Assembly: GCA_015256775.1 (NCBI GenBank)
Contig: JABZLM010000050.1
Coordinates: forward strand, 1 to 8,990
DNA from: Solobacterium sp.
Lineage (GTDB): Bacteria; Bacillota_I; Bacilli_A; Erysipelotrichales; Erysipelotrichaceae
Direction of reading: 5' to 3'
DNA: 8,990 bases
The notes beneath the pieces were generated by a model. The model saw nothing but the letters and a program-made list of their open reading frames with translations, made no database searches and was not told where the DNA came from. The position numbers and the translations under genes are program-made. Shown here in pieces: positions 1 to 7,137 of this stretch; the stretch's first letter is position 1; each line of letters opens with the position of its first letter.

Positions 1-39
1 ATTCCACAAGAGCGTGTGAAAGCTCTGCTGATTTATTAA
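1..39 (+). CDS. 3' end of an upstream gene, probably V-type ATPase subunit C (partial)
   Basis: Frame 1 is open from the left edge and ends at TAA (37-39), giving the last 12 residues IPQERVKALLIY. The stop lies 13 nt before the start of subunit I, so the gene belongs to the same operon. An ending of the type 'IP-x-E-x-(V/I)-(K/R)-x-x-L' is what I expect of bacterial V-type ATPase subunit C, the cap that links the central stalk to the proteolipid ring. Subunit C is also a core subunit absent from the rest of the window. The identification rests on context and a very short tail, so it is tentative. The peripheral-stalk or another accessory subunit is the alternative. Confidence 0.5.
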   Translation: MPQERVKALLIY

Positions 40-46
40 GAAAGGA
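39..46 (+). promoter_or_regulatory. Ribosome binding site that decides the subunit I start
   Basis: AGAAAGGA sits 6 nt before ATG 53. A TTG at 47 is in the same frame but directly abuts this Shine-Dalgarno sequence, so it is too close to be the start. The ATG at 53 is therefore preferred. Confidence 0.6.
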
Positions 47-52
47 TTGCAC

Positions 53-1873
53 ATGGCTATAGAAAAAATGAAGTTCATCAGTGCATGCACAGACCCAGAG
101 CATCGAGATGCGATGTTACTAGCGGGGATGAACACAGGTCTGGTACAGCCAGTGATAGCAACCAAAATTATCAATGATGATAACAATGGAAGCGTCATTA
201 GTACAGAAAATCCTTATCAGGATTATGTACAGACATTTAAGAGTATTGCGCATGCAGTTGGATGTGATTTGAATGTAAAAGAAAAGATTACATCTAGTTA
301 TACCAATGCTGAAATTGAAGCATATATTAAAGAATTAAACGAAGAGTTTGGTTTAGATAATGTTGCACAAAGTGAAACATTATCGCCTGATGATGAGAAG
401 GCTTTAAAAGAATTAAGTGTATTAAACTTTGAAAAGATGCATGCATGTAATTACCTAAATTTTGGTTTTGGTAGATTACCGATGGATAGTTTTAAGAAGT
501 TATCCTTGTATCGTGAAGAGATGTTTGTATTACATCGTTTACATTCCACAGCACAATATGTGTGGCTTGTATATGTAACAAGTGATACTTACGCTGCTAA
601 AGCTTTCAAGATTTTCCAGAGCTTATTCTTTGAACCAATCACAATTCCAAAGTTTGATATTCAGGAAAGAGTAGAACAATGCCGTATAAAGATGGTTGAT
701 ATGTATTCCTATTGTGTACGTCAAAGTTCTATCTGCAATATGTATCCATATGTTGCAGTGCTAGACCAGAAACAAATCCTTAGTGGATTTGTAAAGGCTT
801 CTGACGTTGAAACATATAAAGCGGCCTTTAATGGTTTGCCGGTTGACTTTAGAATCAAAGAGCCAAGTGAAGTAAAAGATATTAAGTGTCCAACGCTATT
901 AAAGAATAGTTGGTTCTTTAAACCATTTGAATTGTTTATCGAGATGTATGGACTACCTGCATATGATGATTTTGATCCAACAATCTTTATTGGAATCACG
1001 TACTGTATCTTGTTTGGCATCATGTTTGGCGATTTTGGACAAGGGCTTGTACTGATGATTCTTGGTTTCTTATTCGAAAAGAAGGGCAAGCTATTTGGTA
1101 TTGTTGGTAGAGTTGGTATTACATCATCCATCTTTGGCTTCTTGTTTGGATCTGTTTTTGGACATGAAACACTTCTAAATCCAGTACATCAATCTTTATT
1201 TGGAGTAAGAGATAAATTATTTGAAGTTATGGCTTCCTCTAGTACGATGGTGCTTCTGATTGGTGCAATTGCGATTGGTGCAGTACTTATCTTAGTTACG
1301 ATGATTATGAATATGTGGAATCGTGCTCGTAAGAAAGAGTGGGCTGAATTCTTGTTTTCACAAAATGGTGTTGCAGGATTTGTATTCTATGGATTTATCA
1401 TTGTGGCTGCTGTGTTACTAGCTATAGCTAAGGTGAACGTACTAAAACCATTGTTTGTTGTTCCATTTATTGTTGTTCCAATCATCTTATTTATGATGAA
1501 GGAAGCTTTTGAAAGAAAGTTTGAAGGACACTCATTTAAACCTGAAGATGGATGGGGAAATTACTTCCTGATGAGTTTCTTTGAAACATTTGAAATACTG
1601 TTGAGTTTTGTAACAAACTCCATGTCATATCTGCGTGTTGGTGGTTTCGTATTAAGCCATGCAGGCATGATGCTTGTTGTAATGACGCTAGTAAAGATGA
1701 CAGGTAATGCAGGTATCATCATTGCAGTACTTGGTAATATCTTCGTTATGGCGTTAGAAGGTTTGATCGTTGGTATTCAGACATTACGTTTGGAATACTA
1801 CGAAATGTTTAGCCGTTACTATAACGGTGGTGGAATTAAATATCAGGCATATACTGCCGAAGATGCAGAATAA
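53..1873 (+). CDS. ntpI: V-type ATPase subunit I (a-type membrane stator subunit)
   Basis: The 606-residue protein is the a/I subunit of the V0/A0 sector. It forms the two ion half-channels facing the proteolipid ring and anchors the peripheral stalk. Residues 1 to about 300 form a soluble cytoplasmic arm. From about residue 309 onward I count about eight hydrophobic segments. The first carries the family hallmark GIMFGDFGQG. Arg528 in MSYLRVGG is the best candidate for the essential channel arginine. A second arginine, Arg579, lies in the last helix in TLRLEYYEMF, followed by the typical FSRYYNGGG ending. At 606 residues it is slightly shorter than many family members (about 640-660), with the reduction probably in the soluble arm. 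The start is ATG 53, supported by AAAGGA; an in-frame TTG at 47 is unlikely. It follows the presumed subunit C gene by 13 nt and precedes subunit K by 20 nt, in one operon. Confidence 0.96.
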   Translation: MAIEKMKFISACTDPEHRDAMLLAGMNTGLVQPVIATKIINDDNNGSVISTENPYQDYVQTFKSIAHAVGCDLNVKEKITSSYTNAEIEAYIKELNEEFGLDNVAQSETLSPDDEKALKELSVLNFEKMHACNYLNFGFGRLPMDSFKKLSLYREEMFVLHRLHSTAQYVWLVYVTSDTYAAKAFKIFQSLFFEPITIPKFDIQERVEQCRIKMVDMYSYCVRQSSICNMYPYVAVLDQKQILSGFVKASDVETYKAAFNGLPVDFRIKEPSEVKDIKCPTLLKNSWFFKPFELFIEMYGLPAYDDFDPTIFIGITYCILFGIMFGDFGQGLVLMILGFLFEKKGKLFGIVGRVGITSSIFGFLFGSVFGHETLLNPVHQSLFGVRDKLFEVMASSSTMVLLIGAIAIGAVLILVTMIMNMWNRARKKEWAEFLFSQNGVAGFVFYGFIIVAAVLLAIAKVNVLKPLFVVPFIVVPIILFMMKEAFERKFEGHSFKPEDGWGNYFLMSFFETFEILLSFVTNSMSYLRVGGFVLSHAGMMLVVMTLVKMTGNAGIIIAVLGNIFVMALEGLIVGIQTLRLEYYEMFSRYYNGGGIKYQAYTAEDAE

Positions 1874-1880
1874 AACACTT

Positions 1881-1888
1881 AGGAGGAG
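1881..1888 (+). promoter_or_regulatory. Strong ribosome binding site for subunit K
   Basis: AGGAGGAG lies 5 nt before ATG 1894 in the 20-nt gap after subunit I. It is among the closest matches to the anti-Shine-Dalgarno in this operon. That suits a subunit needed in many copies per complex. Confidence 0.75.
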
Positions 1889-1893
1889 AAATC

Positions 1894-2337
1894 ATGTTAT
1901 TATCTACAAAAGAAATTTTATTACCATTAATTGCTGTTATTTTAGTTGTTGGACCATTATGGATTCTATTGCGTAAAGGAATCAATACTACAAACGCTAA
2001 GACAAGAATTCTTGCTCAGGTTGCAATTTTTGCTGGCGTATTCTTAGTTGTATTATTATTCCAAGCTCACTCATATACTGCTTTAGCTGAAGAGGCTAGT
2101 AAGACTGCTGCTACAGGTGATTTAGCAAAAGGTTTAGGATTTATCGCTGCTGGTCTTTCTGTTGGTGGTGCTTGCTTAGGTGCTGGTTTAGCCGTTGCTT
2201 CTGCTGCTCCAGCTGCTATCGGTGCTGTTTCTGAAAATGGAGATAACTTCGGTCGTGCTATTATCTTCGTTGCCCTTGGTGAAGGTGTAGCGATTTACGG
2301 TTTGCTAATTTCTATCTTGATTATCAATGCACTCTAA
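1894..2337 (+). CDS. ntpK: V-type ATPase subunit K (proteolipid, c-ring subunit)
   Basis: The 147-residue protein is very hydrophobic and forms the ion-carrying rotor ring. I see four hydrophobic segments, at about residues 7-27, 39-57, 80-102 and 121-146. The last two form a classic proteolipid hairpin: a Gly/Ala-rich helix (GLGFIAAGLSVGG), a polar loop (SENGDNFG) and a helix carrying the ion-binding carboxylate Glu130 in LGEGVAIYGL. The N-terminal pair does not look like a duplicated proteolipid hairpin. It has no Gly/Ala-rich ring helix and ends in TALAEEA, like a signal-peptidase site after residue 65. This differs from the Enterococcus hirae NtpK type, which has two fused hairpins. Glu130 is followed by Gly-Val rather than the Thr or Ser common in Na+-binding rings, so the coupling ion cannot be assumed. 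Alanine codons are mostly GCT, unlike the GCA-rich neighbours, which suggests high expression. Confidence 0.93.
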   Translation: MLLSTKEILLPLIAVILVVGPLWILLRKGINTTNAKTRILAQVAIFAGVFLVVLLFQAHSYTALAEEASKTAATGDLAKGLGFIAAGLSVGGACLGAGLAVASAAPAAIGAVSENGDNFGRAIIFVALGEGVAIYGLLISILIINAL

Positions 2338-2346
2338 GGAAGCTGC

Positions 2347-2655
2347 ATGAAAGCATATTGTATTAGTGATAATACCGACACGTTAATGGGAATGCGTCTT
2401 GCTGGATTTGAAGGCATCGTATTACATGAACGTCAAGAAATATTAGATAAACTTAATCAGTTAATTGCTGATCCAGATATTGCGATTGTCTTAATGACAA
2501 CCAAAGCGATGGAACAGGTTGCTGATGTTGTCGCAAGAAAGAAATTAGTATTACAACGTCCATTAATCACTGAGATTTCTGATCGTCATGGTTCCGCTAA
2601 GATTGGCGAAACAATTGACCGTTATATCAGTGAGGCAATTGGCGTAAAACTATAG
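2347..2655 (+). CDS. ntpF: V-type ATPase subunit F (central stalk)
   Basis: The 102-residue soluble protein is the F subunit, which binds the D shaft in the central stalk of V1. The start shows the conserved pattern ISDNTDTLMGMRLAGFEG, matching the 'D-x-D-T-x-x-G-x-R-L-A-G' motif of this family. It is followed by a Rossmann-like alternation of strands and helices (IAIVLMTTKAMEQV, then RPLITEISDRHG). The length is normal for the family (about 100-110). ATG 2347 is 9 nt after the subunit K stop, and its ribosome binding site AAGGAAG overlaps that stop codon, so translation is probably coupled. In E. hirae nomenclature this subunit is called NtpG; the symbol here follows the subunit letter. Confidence 0.92.
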   Translation: MKAYCISDNTDTLMGMRLAGFEGIVLHERQEILDKLNQLIADPDIAIVLMTTKAMEQVADVVARKKLVLQRPLITEISDRHGSAKIGETIDRYISEAIGVKL

Positions 2656-2664
2656 AGGTGAGCA

Positions 2665-3273
2665 ATGGAAGAATTTGAAGAGAAAATAATCAAATCCATT
2701 AAATCCGATATGCTGAACCAATCTACTTTAGTAGAAGAAACTGTTATGAAGGAAATTCAAATGATGCACGATGAACAGTTGAATTACTTCATAGTAGGAC
2801 TAAAGAAGGAAACAGAAGCTTATCTTGAAAAAGAAACAAATGATTTACGTTTAAGTGCTTCTTCACAGCTATCCCAAGAAACTTTAAAGATCAAGCACGA
2901 TTTATTAAAGCTTCGTATGGATTTTATTAATCAATTGCTAGAAGGTGCTAGTAAGAAGATTGAAGACTTTGTTAAGTCTAGCCAATATAAAGAATATCTT
3001 GTAGAGAATATTAATCTGATTAAGGTTACCCCTACAGGTATCTTTACAGTTAGAAAACAAGATGAAGAATTGTTTAATGAATTATTAAAAGAGAAAAATA
3101 TTACAGCGAATGTTCAAACTGGATATTTCCGCTTTGGTGGATTTACATATTCGGATTTGGAAAATCGTTTGGAATATCGTTGCGATTTGAGTGAGAAGCT
3201 TGAAGAAGCACGTCTCTTATTCCGTGAACATTCTGGATTCATCATTACGGAAGGAAGTGACAATCATGAGTGA
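2665..3273 (+). CDS. ntpE: V-type ATPase subunit E (peripheral stalk)
   Basis: The 202-residue protein is the E subunit of the peripheral stalk, which holds the A3B3 head still against the membrane subunit I. Residues 1 to about 100 are rich in Glu, Lys and Gln with regular hydrophobic positions, as expected of the long helix that pairs with subunit G/H. Residues from about 105 form a mixed alpha/beta domain ending with EEARLLFREH and a short polar tail. The length fits the family (about 190-210). ATG 2665 follows GAGGTG with a short spacer and lies 9 nt after the subunit F stop. The 3' end overlaps the start of subunit A by 8 nt. No partner G/H gene is seen in this window. Confidence 0.9.
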   Translation: MEEFEEKIIKSIKSDMLNQSTLVEETVMKEIQMMHDEQLNYFIVGLKKETEAYLEKETNDLRLSASSQLSQETLKIKHDLLKLRMDFINQLLEGASKKIEDFVKSSQYKEYLVENINLIKVTPTGIFTVRKQDEELFNELLKEKNITANVQTGYFRFGGFTYSDLENRLEYRCDLSEKLEEARLLFREHSGFIITEGSDNHE

Positions 3274-5017
3274 TGTAATTTATTCGATTAATGGTTCAGT
3301 TATTTCCGTCATCAACACGAAATCTTTCTCCATGCGTGAGATGGTGTATGTTGGTGAGAAGGAACTTCTAGGTGAAGTAATCCGTGTTGATGAAGATAAA
3401 ACAATGATTCAGGTATATGAATCTACAACAGGATTAAGACCAAATGAACCAGTTAAAGGAACGGGTCATTTGTTAAACGCTACATTAGGACCTGGTATCT
3501 TACGTAATATCTATGATGGTATTCAAAGACCACTAGATGAGATTGCAAAAGAACAGGGTGCCTTTATTTCAGAAGGTAAATCTGTTCCTGCACTTGATCT
3601 TGAAAAGAAGTGGAATGTGACAATGTTAGTCAAGGAAGGCGATACTGTTAAAGAAGGACAGATTTTCGCTACAACTCCAGAGACATCATTGATTGAACAC
3701 CGTTCTTTGATTCCTGTTGGTTTAAATGGTACGGTTGTCAAGGCGCTTCCAAGTGGAGAATATACTGTTAATGATGTATTACTTGTTGTAAAGAACGACT
3801 TTGATGAGACAGAAGTTGAAGTAAAACTTATGCAGCAGTGGGCGATTCGTAACCCACGTCCAATTATTAAGCGTGAGCCAATCTCAATCCCTTTGATTAC
3901 AGGACAGCGTGTTATCGATACAATGTTTCCAATTGCTAAGGGTGGATCTTCTGCAATTCCTGGAGGCTTTGGTGCAGGTAAGACAATGTTACAGCACCAG
4001 ATTGCCAAGTGGTGTGATGCGGATATCATCATCTATGTAGGTTGTGGTGAACGTGGTAACGAAATGACACAGGTTCTAGAAGAATTTGCAGAATTAATTG
4101 ACCCTAAGTCTGGCAAGCCATTGTTAGACCGTACGGTATTGATTGCGAATACTTCAAACATGCCAGTAGCTGCACGTGAAGCATCTATCTATACAGGTGT
4201 TACTATGGCTGAATACTATCGTGATATGGGATATCATGTGGCGCTTATGGCCGACTCTACATCTCGTTGGGCTGAAGCCTTACGTGAAATTTCTGGTCGT
4301 TTGGAAGAAATGCCAGCAGAAGAAGGCTTCCCAGCGTATTTACCATCACGTATCGCACAGTTCTATGAACGTGCAGGTATGGTAGATGCGTTATCTGGTA
4401 AGAAGGGTTCTGTTACTTTAATCGGTGCAGTATCCCCACAGGGTGGTGACTTCTCAGAGCCAGTTACACAGAATACAAAACGTTTCGTACGTAGTTTCTG
4501 GGCCTTAGATAAATCACTTGCATATATGCGTCACTATCCAGCTGTAAACTGGACAGATAGTTACTCTGAATATATCGATGATTTAACGCGTTGGTATGAT
4601 AAAAATGTAGCACATGACTTTATTGACTTACGTCAAGAGATGCAGTCTATCCTACATGAAGAAGCACAGTTAATGGAAATCGTTAAGTTAATTGGTTCTG
4701 ACGTATTACCTGAAGATCAAAAGTTAACACTAGAGATTGGACGTGTCGTACGTGTTGGATATCTCCAACAAAACTCTTTCCATCCAGAAGATACTTACGT
4801 TTCTCTTGAGAAACAATACAAGATGTTAAAGGTAATTCATTACTTAAGACAAGCATGTACACCATATGTTCAAAAGCATATTCCTGTATCCCTCATGACA
4901 CAGACAGGTGTATTTGATGAAGTTATCAAGATGAAATATGATGTACCAAATAACAATCTAGCATTGCTAGATGCATACAATGAAAAGATTGATGCTGCAT
5001 TAGCATCAATTCAATAA
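3266..5017 (+). CDS. ntpA: V-type ATPase subunit A (catalytic)
   Basis: The 583-residue protein is the catalytic nucleotide-binding subunit of the V1 head, where ATP is hydrolysed or made in A3B3. An N-terminal beta-barrel (about 1-70) is followed by the extra 'bulge' domain found in A but not B subunits (about 110-190). The nucleotide-binding domain contains the P-loop GGFGAGKT with Lys239, the catalytic Glu262 in GCGERGNEM, and a Walker B-type segment LMADSTSRW with Asp330. The C-terminal helical domain runs to the end. All key residues are present and the length is typical (about 580-590). The start is ATG 3266 after AAGGAAG; it overlaps the last 8 nt of subunit E. Reading further upstream to ATG 3191 would add 25 residues lying wholly inside the E gene, with no similarity to the family. 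Confidence 0.97.
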   Translation: MSDVIYSINGSVISVINTKSFSMREMVYVGEKELLGEVIRVDEDKTMIQVYESTTGLRPNEPVKGTGHLLNATLGPGILRNIYDGIQRPLDEIAKEQGAFISEGKSVPALDLEKKWNVTMLVKEGDTVKEGQIFATTPETSLIEHRSLIPVGLNGTVVKALPSGEYTVNDVLLVVKNDFDETEVEVKLMQQWAIRNPRPIIKREPISIPLITGQRVIDTMFPIAKGGSSAIPGGFGAGKTMLQHQIAKWCDADIIIYVGCGERGNEMTQVLEEFAELIDPKSGKPLLDRTVLIANTSNMPVAAREASIYTGVTMAEYYRDMGYHVALMADSTSRWAEALREISGRLEEMPAEEGFPAYLPSRIAQFYERAGMVDALSGKKGSVTLIGAVSPQGGDFSEPVTQNTKRFVRSFWALDKSLAYMRHYPAVNWTDSYSEYIDDLTRWYDKNVAHDFIDLRQEMQSILHEEAQLMEIVKLIGSDVLPEDQKLTLEIGRVVRVGYLQQNSFHPEDTYVSLEKQYKMLKVIHYLRQACTPYVQKHIPVSLMTQTGVFDEVIKMKYDVPNNNLALLDAYNEKIDAALASIQ

Positions 5018-5032
5018 GAGAGGAGGATTTCA

Positions 5033-6451
5033 ATGAGTTTACAGTTATTAGGTTTAGATGAAATCCAAGGCTCTCTTGTTGCATTGGATCATGTAAAGAA
5101 TGTTTCAAACGAAGAGATGGTTTCAATTCTCTTAAACAATGGCTCAAGACGTAAAGGTAGAGTTGTTGAGATTGAAGGGGAACGTGCCATCATTCAGGTG
5201 TTTGAAGGAACAGATGGATTAGGTAAAACAAACACAAAGACAAAGTTATTAGGACATCCGATGGTATTAGGTGTATCCAAAGAAATTCTTGGTCGTACAT
5301 TTAATGGTGTAGGTGATCCAATTGATAATCTTGGTCCTGTATACATCAACAAATATGAAGATGTAAATGGAAAGCCTTTAAACCCAGTTTCTCGTGAATA
5401 TCCACGTAACTACATCAATACAGGTATCTCTGCAATTGATGGATTAAATACTTTAATTCGTGGACAGAAATTACCTATTTTCTCTGGCTCAGGTTTACCA
5501 CATGATAAACTTGCTAGCCAGATTGTTAGACAAGCGTCACTTACAGGACAAGATGCGGAAAACTTCTGTATCGTGTTTGGTGCAATGGGTGTTAAGAATG
5601 ACGTAGCAGATACATTTAGACGCTCTTTTGAAGAGACAGGTGTAATGGATAAGGTATGTATGTTTATTAACTTATCTGATGACCCAATCCTTGAAAGAAT
5701 TATGACTCCACGTTGTGCGTTAACAGCTGCTGAATATCTTGCATATGAATGTGATATGAACGTTCTTGTTATCTTGACAGATATGACAGCGTATTGTGAA
5801 GCTGTACGTGAGTTCTCATCCTCTAAAGGTGAAATTCCTTCACGTAAAGGTTTCCCTGGATACATGTATTCTGATTTGGCTTCTTTATATGAAAGAGCAG
5901 GTATCGTCAAAGGTGGAAAAGGTTCTGTTACACAGATTCCTATCTTAACTATGCCTAATGATGATATTACTCATCCAGTACCTGACTTAACTGGTTATAT
6001 TACAGAAGGTCAGATTGTATTGGATCGTGACTTATATCTCAATAACATCAATCCACCAATCGGAATTCTATCTTCATTATCCCGTTTAATGAAGGATGGT
6101 ATCGGTGAAGGTTATACAAGAGCAGACCACCAAGATGTTGCAAACCAGTTATTTGCATGTTATGCAAAAGTACAGGACGCAAGATCTTTAGCAAGTGTTA
6201 TCGGTGAAGATGAATTATCTCCATTAGATAAACAATATATTGCGTTTGGTAAGAGATTTGAATCGATATTCCTAGGACAGGGATATCGTGTCAATCGTTC
6301 TATGAAAGAAACACTTGGACTTGGTTGGGCATTACTATCCTTACTTCCTAAGGAAGCGTTAGATCGTCTTGATCCAAAGATCATTGAAGCTAACTACGAC
6401 TCTGAACACGCTGAGCATACGATTCAGTTAATTATTAAAGGAGAAGAGTAG
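5033..6451 (+). CDS. ntpB: V-type ATPase subunit B (non-catalytic nucleotide-binding)
   Basis: The 472-residue protein is the B subunit that alternates with A in the head. It contains ISAIDGLNTLIRGQKLPIF followed by SGSGLPHDKLASQI (from Ser151). This is the degenerate P-loop expected of B subunits, with no GKT. Other family markers are FGAMGVKNDVADTF, LTDMTAYCEAVREFS and RKGFPGYMYSDLA. Arg351 in LSRLMKDGIG is the likely arginine finger that reaches the catalytic site of the A subunit. The length is typical (about 460-475). ATG 5033 lies 6 nt after a perfect AGGAGG (5021-5026) and 15 nt after the subunit A stop. It is paralogous to subunit A but clearly distinct. Confidence 0.97.
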   Translation: MSLQLLGLDEIQGSLVALDHVKNVSNEEMVSILLNNGSRRKGRVVEIEGERAIIQVFEGTDGLGKTNTKTKLLGHPMVLGVSKEILGRTFNGVGDPIDNLGPVYINKYEDVNGKPLNPVSREYPRNYINTGISAIDGLNTLIRGQKLPIFSGSGLPHDKLASQIVRQASLTGQDAENFCIVFGAMGVKNDVADTFRRSFEETGVMDKVCMFINLSDDPILERIMTPRCALTAAEYLAYECDMNVLVILTDMTAYCEAVREFSSSKGEIPSRKGFPGYMYSDLASLYERAGIVKGGKGSVTQIPILTMPNDDITHPVPDLTGYITEGQIVLDRDLYLNNINPPIGILSSLSRLMKDGIGEGYTRADHQDVANQLFACYAKVQDARSLASVIGEDELSPLDKQYIAFGKRFESIFLGQGYRVNRSMKETLGLGWALLSLLPKEALDRLDPKIIEANYDSEHAEHTIQLIIKGEE

Positions 6452-6453
6452 TT

Positions 6454-7068
6454 ATGGCAGCGCAGGCAGTTGCGACAAAGGGTAATCTTATCAAAGCCCG
6501 CAAATCCCTGGGTCTTGCTCAAAACGGCTTTGAATTAATGGATCGTAAGCGTAATATCTTGATTCGTGAAATGATGTCTCAGGTAGAGAAGGTAAAGATT
6601 CTACGTGAACAGATTACTAGTGCCTACCAAACTGGATACTACTTACTGCAACAGGCAAATATGTCGAGTGGTATGATTACTGCTATCACAGAACATATTA
6701 AAGTAGATGATTCAATCAAACTCACATATCGTAGTGTTATGGGTGTTGAAGTTCCAAATATCATCTACCACCAACCTGATAGTATAGAAGTGCCATACGG
6801 TCTAGAGGGTACATCGTCACGTATCGATGAAGCGTACATCCAATTTCAGAAAGTAAAACAGATTACATTGGTTTTAGCAGAAGTAGATAATTCTATCTAT
6901 CGTCTTGCGAATGCAATCTCCAAAACACAAAAACGTGCAAATGCTCTAAAGAATGTTGTGATACCTCGTTATCAATCATCTATTAAAGAAATGACTGAAT
7001 CTTTGGAAGAAAAAGAACGTGAAGAGTTCTCACGTATGAAAGTCATTAAAGCACAGAAAGAGAATTAG
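6454..7068 (+). CDS. ntpD: V-type ATPase subunit D (central rotor shaft)
   Basis: The 204-residue protein is the D subunit, a long antiparallel coiled coil that turns inside the A3B3 head and binds subunit F. The N-terminal helix shows the family pattern in KGNLIKARKSLGLAQNG then ELMDRKRNIL. The C-terminal helix shows ANALKNVVIPRYQSSIK and REEFSRMKVIK, both highly characteristic. The middle part (about residues 60-120) is the variable globular tip. The length is normal (about 200-215). ATG 6454 begins 2 nt after the subunit B stop. Its ribosome binding site AAGGAG (6438-6443) lies inside the end of the B gene, with a rather long 10-nt spacer. It is the last gene of the operon, immediately followed by a terminator. 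Confidence 0.95.
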   Translation: MAAQAVATKGNLIKARKSLGLAQNGFELMDRKRNILIREMMSQVEKVKILREQITSAYQTGYYLLQQANMSSGMITAITEHIKVDDSIKLTYRSVMGVEVPNIIYHQPDSIEVPYGLEGTSSRIDEAYIQFQKVKQITLVLAEVDNSIYRLANAISKTQKRANALKNVVIPRYQSSIKEMTESLEEKEREEFSRMKVIKAQKEN

Positions 7069-7092
7069 GGAAGGTCATAGTACCTTCCTTTT
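7067..7092 (+). terminator. Rho-independent terminator of the V-ATPase operon
   Basis: GGAAGGT (7069-7075) pairs perfectly with ACCTTCC (7082-7088) around the 6-nt loop CATAGT, and TTTTCT follows. The stem can be extended by G68-T89 and A67-T90 pairs into the subunit D stop codon. It starts directly at the end of subunit D, so it most likely ends the operon transcript. Confidence 0.85.
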
Positions 7093-7098
7093 CTGTAT

Positions 7099-7132
7099 AA
7101 AAAAATCAACTCTATTTTTGGATAGAGTTGAT
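7099..7132 (-). terminator. Rho-independent terminator of the beta-helix lipoprotein gene
   Basis: An 11-bp perfect stem (7105-7115 with 7122-7132) encloses a 6-nt loop. On the minus strand it is followed by a run of seven T (7105-7099). It lies 5 nt beyond the stop codon of the minus-strand gene. The poly-T orientation assigns it to that gene rather than to the ATPase operon. Confidence 0.88.
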
Positions 7133-7137
7133 CATGG

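Noticed and set aside
47..52. TTG start two codons before ATG in subunit I
   Set aside because: It directly abuts the Shine-Dalgarno sequence, so the ATG at 53 fits better.
721..1131. A 136-codon open frame on the minus strand opposite subunit I
   Set aside because: It is antisense to a strongly conserved gene, has no convincing ribosome binding site and the protein is low-complexity without recognisable motifs.
3191..3265. Longer start for subunit A at ATG 3191
   Set aside because: The added 25 residues lie wholly inside the E gene, do not resemble A subunits, and ATG 3266 has a suitable ribosome binding site and gives the usual length.
3523..4032. A 169-codon open frame on the minus strand opposite subunit A
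   Set aside because: It mirrors the codon pattern of the P-loop region of subunit A and has no own signals or family resemblance.
5410..5910. A 166-codon open frame on the minus strand opposite subunit B
   Set aside because: It is a shadow of the conserved B coding frame. Nothing suggests independent expression.
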